Below are positions 1 through 4,919 of a stretch of DNA of 7,822 bases, in pieces; the stretch's first letter is position 1; each line of letters begins with the position of its first letter. The DNA is taken from the NCBI GenBank assembly GCA_027483785.1, contig JAIXTU010000083.1:1-7822 (forward strand), in the 5' to 3' direction. The notes under the pieces are model-generated. The model was not told the origin of the DNA. It saw only the letters and a list, made by a program, of their open reading frames with translations, and did not search any database. The position numbers and the translations under genes are program-made. This stretch comes from Flavobacterium sp. (GTDB taxonomy: Bacteria > Bacteroidota > Bacteroidia > Flavobacteriales > Flavobacteriaceae).

Positions 1-317
1 CCGAAGGTGCTAACATGCCATCGACTCCAGAAGCTGTTGCCGTTTTCCAAAAAGCGAAAATACTATTTGCTCCAGGTAAAGCTTCGAACGCAGGTGGTGT
101 TGCCACTTCTGGTTTAGAAATGTCGCAAAACTCATTGCGTTTAAGCTGGACTACCGAAGAAGTAGACGAGCGTTTAAAAAATATTATGCTTAACATTCAC
201 GCAGCCTGCGTAAAATATGGCTCAGACGCATCTGGCTATGTAGATTACGTAAAAGGCGCGAACATTGCTGGCTTCGTAAAAGTTGCCGATGCGATGCTCG
301 GACAAGGCGTAGTGTAA
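1..317 (+). CDS. gdhA: NADP-type glutamate dehydrogenase, C-terminal part
   Basis: Glutamate dehydrogenase interconverts 2-oxoglutarate plus ammonia and glutamate in the cytoplasm, linking carbon and nitrogen metabolism. Only the last ~104 codons are present; the reading frame is open to the left edge, so the ATG at 15 is an internal Met. The visible sequence contains the family's conserved C-terminal signatures: EGANMPST at the left edge, then APGKASNAGGVATSGLEMSQ, and the end GANIAGFVKVADAMLGQGVV. These match E. coli-type hexameric GdhA almost residue by residue as I remember it, and favour the short NADP-dependent class over the large NAD-dependent ones. The stop is TAA at 315-317, followed by a strong terminator, so it is the last gene of its transcript. 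Nothing looks broken in the visible part. Confidence 0.95.
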   Translation, partial: EGANMPSTPEAVAVFQKAKILFAPGKASNAGGVATSGLEMSQNSLRLSWTTEEVDERLKNIMLNIHAACVKYGSDASGYVDYVKGANIAGFVKVADAMLGQGVV

Positions 318-341
318 GCAGATTATTAATTCAAGTTGAAA

Positions 342-376
342 AAACCTCGATGATGAAATTCGTCGGGGTTTTTTTA
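342..376 (+). terminator. Rho-independent terminator after gdhA
   Basis: A 12-bp stem with G-U pairs (arm aaacctcgatga at 342-353, arm tcgtcggggttt at 360-371) encloses a 6-base loop and runs into a T tract (369-375). It starts 25 bases after the gdhA stop, as expected for an intrinsic terminator of that gene. Confidence 0.85.
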
Positions 377-436
377 TTTCTTCACTCAAAATGCAGCAAA
401 ATTAAACTTGAACAAAAAAAGTTGCGTATCAGAACC

Positions 437-444
437 TATATTTA
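437..444 (+). promoter_or_regulatory. Possible -7 promoter element for the membrane protein gene
   Basis: TATATTTA matches the Bacteroidota -7 consensus TAnnTTTG at all but the last fixed base. It lies 19 bases before the ATG at 464, which would give a short leader. No well-spaced TTG -33 element is seen: candidates at 422-424 and 408-410 are too close and too far. The location between the gdhA terminator and the next gene is sensible, but the match is weak. Confidence 0.3.
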
Positions 445-463
445 CATTTAGAAAACTTGCTTT

Positions 464-1681
464 ATGAATGAATTTTTCAGCAACTTAAAACTAGAAAAGA
501 ATTTTCTTGGAGCAGTAATTTTCTATTTTTTTGTTTGCACTTTTTTCATTGCAAAGTACTCATATAACAAATTAGGATTTGATATTGTAAACCAAAGCCT
601 TACCTCGCTTTTTTTTGTCATAGTTACACTTTTTCTAACCATTTTCTATCCAAATTTTTCAAGTAAAGTTCGCAGTAGAACGATTTTCATCAGTGTGCTC
701 ACTGCCGCTGTCTTTGCAATGATTGGAATTATCTACACCGTCGATATAAATTCCCTTGATGTCGATCGTTGGTCGGCATTCGAAATTGCAGTAAAATCGG
801 TTTTAAATCAGCAATATCCGTACGATAAAATCGATCATTTGGGCGGAAGAACATCGAACTTTCCAGGATTAATCGTATTGGGAATACCTGCATATTTGTT
901 TCAAAACATGGGTATGTTCACCGTTTTCAGCTGCCTTGTATTTGGTTTCTCTTTATTAAAAAGATTTTCTAGAGAAGCTGCGCTACTTGTTATTTTGCTA
1001 TTATTCGGAAGTATTCCTTTTTGGTGGGAAATATATGTCGTAAGCGATTTACTAGGGAATTTTTTATTGCTCGCTAGTTTTTTACTTCTAGCTCCGACCG
1101 ATTTTTCCAATTTGAAAGCTTGGCGTATCATTGGTATTGCCATACTAGCCGCGCTGATAGCTTATACTCGTATACCGGCTGCTATGCTCATTGGAGCCTA
1201 TTTCTTTCGACAAGTAATAGACTTGAGAAATCCTTCAGAAGTCGAAATTAAAAAGCGGGGGTCCAAACTGGTTTTAGCGATATTAATTTTCTGTTTCACA
1301 ATTACATTGCTTACCATTTGGGTATTTTCTCTGGCACCAAACCGGCAAACCATCGAAAAATACAACCCTTTTTTGTTGCAAAGTTCGTATTTACCTACTG
1401 CTTTAAACCTTTTCTGCGGTTTACTTCCTTTTATCCTTTTGTTTTTGGTGAGAAAAGAAAAACTACAACTAATTAAAATTGCTGGGATTTCGCTTGCCGT
1501 TCCAGTTTTATTAAGCTTTGCCTATACATTAAACGAACACGGTTGGTACGCTTGCATCTACGAGAGCAAATTCGATATCTCTTACTTCAATATGGCGTTA
1601 CCATTTGTGATACTACTCATAACTTCTTCGCTGCCAAATACACCCCACTCAAAACTACCGCAGCACCCAACAACTGAATAA
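464..1681 (+). CDS. Multi-pass membrane protein of unknown function, possibly GT-C-like
   Basis: This encodes 405 residues, mostly hydrophobic, with roughly ten to twelve predicted membrane segments (about 14-31, 46-62, 74-91, 135-148, 150-166, 172-186, 195-210, 220-236, 268-290, 313-329, 337-355, 376-388). It is an inner-membrane protein. Between segments three and four lies a polar, probably periplasmic loop with LDVDRW (98-103), NQQYPYD (115-121) and NFPGL (132-136). Acidic residues in the first large loop followed by a YPY...PG pattern occur in many polytopic GT-C-type glycosyltransferases, so a sugar transferase from a lipid-linked donor is possible, but no motif proves it. The last ~18 residues are polar and are encoded antisense to the end of the neighbouring transporter gene. 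It stands alone between the gdhA terminator and a convergent gene. I see no terminator of its own. Confidence 0.75.
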   Translation: MNEFFSNLKLEKNFLGAVIFYFFVCTFFIAKYSYNKLGFDIVNQSLTSLFFVIVTLFLTIFYPNFSSKVRSRTIFISVLTAAVFAMIGIIYTVDINSLDVDRWSAFEIAVKSVLNQQYPYDKIDHLGGRTSNFPGLIVLGIPAYLFQNMGMFTVFSCLVFGFSLLKRFSREAALLVILLLFGSIPFWWEIYVVSDLLGNFLLLASFLLLAPTDFSNLKAWRIIGIAILAALIAYTRIPAAMLIGAYFFRQVIDLRNPSEVEIKKRGSKLVLAILIFCFTITLLTIWVFSLAPNRQTIEKYNPFLLQSSYLPTALNLFCGLLPFILLFLVRKEKLQLIKIAGISLAVPVLLSFAYTLNEHGWYACIYESKFDISYFNMALPFVILLITSSLPNTPHSKLPQHPTTE

Positions 1682-2480
1682 GCGTTAACGATTCGCCGTC
1701 GAAAAAAAAAAAAAAAAAAGCAACAACCGGAATTAAATACGTTACCGAAGTAGCAAAAACAGGCGACGAGATTTGAATCAGTTTGAAAAAGACAATATTC
1801 GCCAAACCCGTTCCAACGATGCCTAAAATGGCTACGAAAAAAAGAGCGTTTAGCACACTTTCATCGCTAATGTTTGCATGAATTCCGGTACACGCTAAAA
1901 CTATTGATGCTGGCACTAACATTACAGCAAAATTCCCTACAGTAATCGTAAACGGCGGAATATCAGATAAAAACTTATTAATCAAATTAACGTTAATGGC
2001 GTAGCAAACAGAAGCAATTACTATAAATGCTGCAAAACGGTAATCTTGTTCCGGATGATTAGCTGCACCATTTAAAATCAGAATCAAACTGCCCGACAAC
2101 CCAATTACCACACCAAGCATTTGCCTGCGCACAAAAGTGGCCCCAAAACCAATAATGCCAATGATAAACGTATTAAGTGGTGTTAGCGAATTGAGCACAG
2201 CACTTACCGTACTACTAATGTACACTTGCGCTGTTGCAAACAAAAATGCCGGAATAAAAGTCCCGAATAAAGAAGTGAGCGCAATGTACTTCCACTTAAA
2301 AGACGGCACTTTAGTAACTTGATTGGCGCCGATTAGCATTAAAAACAAGGCCGCAAAAACAATGCGCGAAGCACCAACTTGTATAGGCGATAAACCAGCT
2401 AAACCCTTCTTAATCAGAATAAAAGAGCTTCCCCAAACCAGTGCTAATGCCACTAAAAGTACCCATTTTTGTTGTTTCAT
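1617..2480 (-). CDS. EamA/DMT-family transporter
   Basis: This is an inner-membrane permease of the drug/metabolite transporter superfamily with two tandem EamA halves and about ten membrane helices. Members export amino acids, metabolites or drugs; the substrate cannot be read from sequence. Visible family features are an N-terminal helix containing LALVWGSSFILIKKGL, then PIQVGASRIVFAALFL, and a second half beginning near FAAFIVIASVCYAINVNL. I chose the ATG at 2478-2480 (287 residues, starting MKQQKWVLLV), because the helix follows directly and the 12 residues from the upstream ATG at 2516 are polar and unlike a family start. The coding strand contains 18 consecutive T (1702-1719), read as part of Ala plus six Phe just before the last helix. 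The last 65 bp overlap the convergent gene on the plus strand. Confidence 0.9.
   Translation of the reverse strand: MKQQKWVLLVALALVWGSSFILIKKGLAGLSPIQVGASRIVFAALFLMLIGANQVTKVPSFKWKYIALTSLFGTFIPAFLFATAQVYISSTVSAVLNSLTPLNTFIIGIIGFGATFVRRQMLGVVIGLSGSLILILNGAANHPEQDYRFAAFIVIASVCYAINVNLINKFLSDIPPFTITVGNFAVMLVPASIVLACTGIHANISDESVLNALFFVAILGIVGTGLANIVFFKLIQISSPVFATSVTYLIPVVAFFFFFFDGESLTLIQLLGAAVVLSGVYLAAKKL
1702..1719. repeat. 18-base A/T homopolymer inside the transporter gene
   Basis: The plus strand has 18 uninterrupted A, which are T on the transporter's coding strand. The frame is intact at this length: the run gives the third base of an Ala codon, five TTT codons and the first two bases of TTC. 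Gain or loss of one base would change the final ~27 residues, including the last membrane helix. It lies 20 bp beyond the stop of the convergent plus-strand gene, so only the transporter is affected. Confidence 0.9.
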
Positions 2481-2546
2481 ATTGCCTTGTTGGGAATAAA
2501 GCCGCAAATTTGGCATTTTTACAACACAATAGTATATTTACTTTAT

Positions 2547-2554
2547 TATTTTTG
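2547..2554 (+). promoter_or_regulatory. -7 promoter element for the HMA lipoprotein gene
   Basis: TATTTTTG is an exact match to the Bacteroidota -7 consensus TAnnTTTG. It sits 21 bases before the ATG at 2576, giving a short leader in a suitably A/T-rich gap between two divergent genes. No convincing -33 TTG is found at the usual distance, so support rests on the -7 element and its position. Confidence 0.55.
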
Positions 2555-2575
2555 TTCAAAACTAAATACTTAGAC

Positions 2576-3142
2576 ATGAAAAACTGGAAATCTGCCATAT
2601 TGCTTTTCGCTTTAGCTGCAAGCTTCACCGCATGTAAAAAAGAAGCAGTAGAAACCAAGAAAGAAATTACTGAAAACAAAACGCTTGCTGCCGGTAAAAC
2701 AGCAACTGCAAGTTTCAAGATTGAAGGTATGAGCTGTGCCGTAATGTGCGCATCGAAAATTGAGAAAGAATTGCAGCAAACCGAAGGAGTTAGTAAAGCT
2801 AAAGTTGATTTTGAAAAGAAAACAGCTACTATTGAATACAATAGCTCGGTTGTTACACCGTCAGACTTAGCGACTAAAGTAGAAGCCGTTGCTGATGGAA
2901 AAACCTATAAAGTAAGCGACGTAAAATCAAGTACCGACAAAGCATCGCTGTACGAAGAAGAGCCTAAAAAAGCTAAGAAATCGAAAAAATCAAAGAAAGC
3001 TGCAAAAGAAGAAGCTGCTAAAGCCGAAACTGCTGCTCCTGCGGCATCTTGCTCTAGCGAAGCTGCTAAAACCACTTCAAAACCAGGTGGATGTTGCGCT
3101 TCGAAAAAGAAAAGCTGTAGCTCTGAAAGCGGAACTTTGTAA
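2576..3142 (+). CDS. HMA-domain lipoprotein with Cys-rich tail
   Basis: This is a probable metal-binding lipoprotein of 188 residues. The start at 2576 is chosen because a lipoprotein signal peptide follows at once: a Lys-containing n-region, a hydrophobic stretch, and the lipobox FTAC with Cys20, which would be lipidated. The next residues, KKE, suit transfer to the outer membrane. An HMA fold covers about residues 43-116, with the metal-site segment IEGMSCAVMCASKIEKEL. The two cysteines (54 and 58) are three residues apart, instead of the CxxC of CopZ/Atx1. A Lys/Ala-rich linker (about 130-150) leads to a tail with four more cysteines (159, 173, 174, 181). The likely role is periplasmic binding or buffering of copper or a similar soft metal; the metal itself is inferred. 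Its own promoter and a terminator make it a single-gene unit. Confidence 0.88.
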   Translation: MKNWKSAILLFALAASFTACKKEAVETKKEITENKTLAAGKTATASFKIEGMSCAVMCASKIEKELQQTEGVSKAKVDFEKKTATIEYNSSVVTPSDLATKVEAVADGKTYKVSDVKSSTDKASLYEEEPKKAKKSKKSKKAAKEEAAKAETAAPAASCSSEAAKTTSKPGGCCASKKKSCSSESGTL

Positions 3143-3165
3143 CAGAAACCCTTTAAACAAGAGAG

Positions 3166-3190
3166 AAGGTCGCTACATGCGGCCTTTTTT
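3166..3190 (+). terminator. Rho-independent terminator after the HMA lipoprotein gene
   Basis: An 8-bp stem (aaggtcgc at 3166-3173 with gcggcctt at 3179-3186, one G-U pair) has a 5-base loop and is followed by T to 3190. It begins 24 bases after the lipoprotein stop codon. Confidence 0.85.
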
Positions 3191-3213
3191 ATTTCTTACA
3201 ACTTAAAATTTTT

Positions 3214-3400
3214 TTGGGCACATCCCGCCGCAAAAAGGTAGTGAAATTTCGGTTTGCGGCGGGTCGGGCTTTACACTGCAAGACGCGCCAAGCACAAGCG
3301 TTTCAGCCAAATTGCGCTGCGGCTTCTGCCAGTCGCCGCGCCGAAATAGGCTTCAATCGCTTTTGCTCGGCACGGCTTTTCGTTGCAATCCCTTGTGCAA
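3214..3400. repeat. GC-rich intergenic element, probable dispersed repeat
   Basis: This gene-free stretch differs in composition from its A/T-rich surroundings; for example 20 of the 30 bases at 3321-3350 are G or C. It opens with TGGGCACATCCCGCCGC and contains a perfect 11-bp inverted repeat at 3224-3263. It also has two diverged copies of a 23-bp motif of the form GGnnnGGCTTTnCnnTGCAA, at 3262-3284 and 3369-3391, with 15 of 23 positions identical. GGCTT occurs four times (3267, 3321, 3349, 3374). On the minus strand the pieces read GGGATTGCA, AAAAGCC and AAAGCCCGACCCGCCGC, in the order I recall for an abundant, unnamed intergenic repeat in Flavobacteriia and Sphingobacteriia genomes. That resemblance is from memory. 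Only one copy is in this window, so dispersal is inferred. Confidence 0.55.
3224..3263. repeat. Perfect 11-bp GC-rich inverted repeat
   Basis: The arm cccgccgcaaa (3224-3234) is exactly complementary to tttgcggcggg (3253-3263), with an 18-base loop. No T tract follows on either strand, so it is not a typical terminator. It forms the left end of the repeat-like element. Confidence 0.8.
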
Positions 3401-3502
3401 GAACGTTACCCAAACGACGGAACGTTTTTTTACGCACATTTTCGGTAACGATTTTCGCAGCCGCGGTTGCAGCGGAAAACCCGGAGCTAAAAATAAAATG
3501 AC
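3401..3502. other. Non-coding stretch with short repeats
   Basis: GAACGTT occurs at 3401-3407 and 3420-3426 (19-bp period). CGTTACC (3404-3410) is complementary to GGTAACG (3444-3450). A minus-strand frame is open through here and down to 3303 and reads plausibly (TAAAKIVTENVRKKTFRRLG), but it has no convincing start and would have to cross the terminator at 3503-3555, so I do not call a gene. It could be a decayed gene remnant or part of the repeat element. Confidence 0.4.
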
Positions 3503-3555
3503 AAAAAAACCAACGAAAAGGCGACCAACGGAAGCCCTTTTGGTTGGCATTTTTT
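3503..3555. terminator. Bidirectional terminator, ends the gldD transcript
   Basis: The arms at 3510-3521 and 3536-3547 pair with one mismatch (ccaacgaaaagg with ccttttggttgg) around a 14-base loop. A 7-base A tract (3503-3509) lies to the left and a 6-base T tract (3550-3555) to the right, so U-tracts form in both directions. For the minus strand it lies about 65 bp past the gldD stop, and it also blocks read-through from the plus strand into gldD. Confidence 0.8.
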
Positions 3556-3618
3556 GTTTTTACTTTTGCGAGGATTTGCAGCGAAAAACGCGAATTGCTG
3601 CCCAAAAAAAAGAACAGT

Positions 3619-4254
3619 CTACAATTGCGTTTTCTTCTCGGCTGGCAAAGCTATTTTCGGCGATGCTGCCTCGACACCGCGTTCCCAACGAAGTGTTTCG
3701 AGCAAGCGGCGCATATCGTTTTTTACATAAGCTGCGGCTGGAAGAAGCGAGTCGAAATTGGGTTTGGCGTAAAAATACACCGAGCCGTCTATAAAATGGC
3801 GCAAACTATCGGTTGCATAAAATTGTCCGTTTGTTGCTGCATTTCCGTTCACTTCATAAAACATCCCATAAACCTTGTCGTTTTTGTTAAGAAAAGGTTG
3901 TTCGGTAATATCGTCGGCTTTAATGACGTGCTTGTATGTTAGTTTTTGCGCATCTCGAAGCAGCAGATCGATGTTGTTAGAAACCGATTTATAAGTTAAA
4001 TAAATCGTTGCTTTCATTTTTGGGTAATTGATTTCGAGTCCGCAATCCGAAGTAACCTTAACCACAGCCTCCGAGTTGATGTCGAACGTATACGGACAAG
4101 GACCAACGTAAGGTTTGTACTTGGGAAAAGTATAATCGAGCCGCAATTGTGCTTCGGGCTTTGGCAGTACTTCGTCTTTACAGGAATACAAGCATACAAC
4201 GGCAACAAGCGCAAGCCAAAGTTTGTTGCGAAACTTACGAGAAAAGGCGTTCAT
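3619..4254 (-). CDS. gldD: Gliding motility lipoprotein GldD
   Basis: GldD is a membrane lipoprotein needed for gliding in Flavobacterium johnsoniae and tied to the type IX secretion/gliding apparatus; its molecular role is unclear. The 211-residue product has a signal peptide with lipobox LYSC (Cys25) followed by KDEVLPKP, a hallmark of the family. Further conserved-looking stretches are RLDYTFPKY, CPYTFDINS, YPKMKATIYLTYKSV, THVIKADDI-like YKHVIKADDI, VNGNAATNGQFYATDS and GSVYFYAKPNFDSLLPA, ending in the RLLETLRWE helix. The C-terminal ~25 residues after RWE are polar and extend beyond the homologue I remember. The ATG at 4252-4254 lies 9 bp after the ssb stop, so the two genes are almost certainly co-transcribed. 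In other Bacteroidota gldE lies between them; here it is missing. Confidence 0.92.
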   Translation of the reverse strand: MNAFSRKFRNKLWLALVAVVCLYSCKDEVLPKPEAQLRLDYTFPKYKPYVGPCPYTFDINSEAVVKVTSDCGLEINYPKMKATIYLTYKSVSNNIDLLLRDAQKLTYKHVIKADDITEQPFLNKNDKVYGMFYEVNGNAATNGQFYATDSLRHFIDGSVYFYAKPNFDSLLPAAAYVKNDMRRLLETLRWERGVEAASPKIALPAEKKTQL

Positions 4255-4263
4255 AGCGGTAAA

Positions 4264-4668
4264 TTAAGGCATATCGGCATCGGACATTCCGTAGTGCGCA
4301 TCGCCCGATTTGTTGTGATCGTTATCTTTTTTGACACTTAAGAACGTAAATTCGGTTACTTGAATTTCGGTAGTGTACTTGGTAGAGCCGTCTTCGGCCT
4401 GCCACTGACGCGACTTTATCCGACCTTCTACGTAAATTTTATCGCCTTTTGAAAGGTATTTTTCACAGATTTCGGCAGCTTTGTTTCGAACTACCAAATT
4501 GTGCCATTCTGTAGAGGTGAGTTTTTCTCCGGTGGTTTTGTTAACGTACACTTCGTTGGTAGCCAGCGGAAAGCGTCCGATACAATTTCCACCATCGAAA
4601 TAGTGCATTTTTACGTCGTCTCCTAAATGACCGATTAACATGACTTTATTGAGCGTTCCGTTATTCAT
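4264..4668 (-). CDS. ssb: Single-stranded DNA-binding protein
   Basis: SSB coats single-stranded DNA during replication, recombination and repair, and recruits partners through its C-terminal tip. The OB fold covers residues 1 to about 112: TLNKVMLIGHLGDDVKMHYF, RFPLATNEVY, TEWHNLVVRNKAAE, LSKGDKIYVEGRIKSRQW and YTTEIQVTEFTFL. Aromatic DNA-contact candidates are Trp55 and Trp89. A short linker leads to an acidic end. That end is MSDADMP, without the terminal Phe of the usual DDDIPF-type tip; the reading frame shows TAA directly after Pro134. The product is shorter than the ~150-180 residues of many main SSBs. It sits between mutY and gldD on the same strand. A neighbouring mutY is usual for this copy in Bacteroidota. 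Whether it is the cell's main SSB cannot be told here. Confidence 0.95.
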   Translation of the reverse strand: MNNGTLNKVMLIGHLGDDVKMHYFDGGNCIGRFPLATNEVYVNKTTGEKLTSTEWHNLVVRNKAAEICEKYLSKGDKIYVEGRIKSRQWQAEDGSTKYTTEIQVTEFTFLSVKKDNDHNKSGDAHYGMSDADMP

Positions 4669-4915
4669 TTTTGATGGCTTTTAAATCTGAAAATTTGGGT
4701 TTGTTTAAAATTAGAGGTTCGAGCGTTACCCATTTGATTATTGCAGACCTCAGTTACTTCAACGTATCCGAAAACGCTATGCTCAACATATCAACGACTA
4801 ATTACACAGTTGGATTATTTTTGAAATAAAATATCTCAAAAGAAATCTGCTTCATCATTGGCCATTCCAATGTTATCTGACCTCAATTTTAAATCAAACT
4901 CAGCTTCAAATGTAA
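4669..4915. other. Spacer between mutY and ssb
   Basis: About 247 bp without a recognisable gene, in a cluster whose other junctions are tight. It holds a weak minus-strand -7 candidate at 4706-4713 (TAATTTTA, one mismatch to TAnnTTTG, 38 bases from the ssb ATG), which could give ssb-gldD a promoter of their own. A perfect 6-bp inverted repeat (CATTGG 4856-4861 with CCAATG 4867-4872) lacks a T tract. A 51-codon plus-strand ORF (4674-4829) and a 27-codon minus-strand ORF (4836-4919) are also present. Confidence 0.6.
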
Positions 4916-4919
4916 TCAT
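4836..4919 (-). CDS. Possible 27-residue acidic peptide overlapping the mutY stop
   Basis: The mutY stop TGA (4918-4916) overlaps an ATG (4919-4917) as ATGA, the classic arrangement for translational coupling. The frame reads MITFEAEFDLKL..., ends ANDEADFF and stops at TGA (4838-4836). It has seven acidic and two basic residues, and an acidic-plus-aromatic end. I recognise no family. An ORF this short arises easily by chance, so the overlap is the only positive evidence. Confidence 0.22.
   Translation of the reverse strand: MITFEAEFDLKLRSDNIGMANDEADFF

Noticed and set aside
2505..2512. CAAATTTG palindrome as a -7 element for the transporter
   Set aside because: One mismatch to TAnnTTTG and no TTG at a suitable distance; also expected by chance in A/T-rich DNA.
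2481..2516. Upstream ATG at 2516 as the start of the EamA transporter
   Set aside because: The added 12 residues (MPNLRLYSQQGN) are polar and precede a typical family start at 2480.
2410..2841. 143-codon minus-strand ORF opposite the HMA lipoprotein
   Set aside because: It is antisense to a well-supported lipoprotein gene and its promoter, has no recognisable domain, and arises from the complementary frame.
3224..3400. CRISPR array or tRNA in the GC-rich stretch
   Set aside because: There is no regular repeat-spacer pattern and no cloverleaf; the repeated motifs occur only twice and are diverged.
3312..3942. Overlapping plus-strand ORFs (3312-3794 and 3544-3942)
   Set aside because: They run across the bidirectional terminator and antisense to gldD, whose lipobox and family motifs are clear. 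The translations look like non-coding frames.
4856..4872. CATTGG/CCAATG hairpin as a mutY terminator
   Set aside because: The stem is only 6 bp and no T tract follows on the minus strand.
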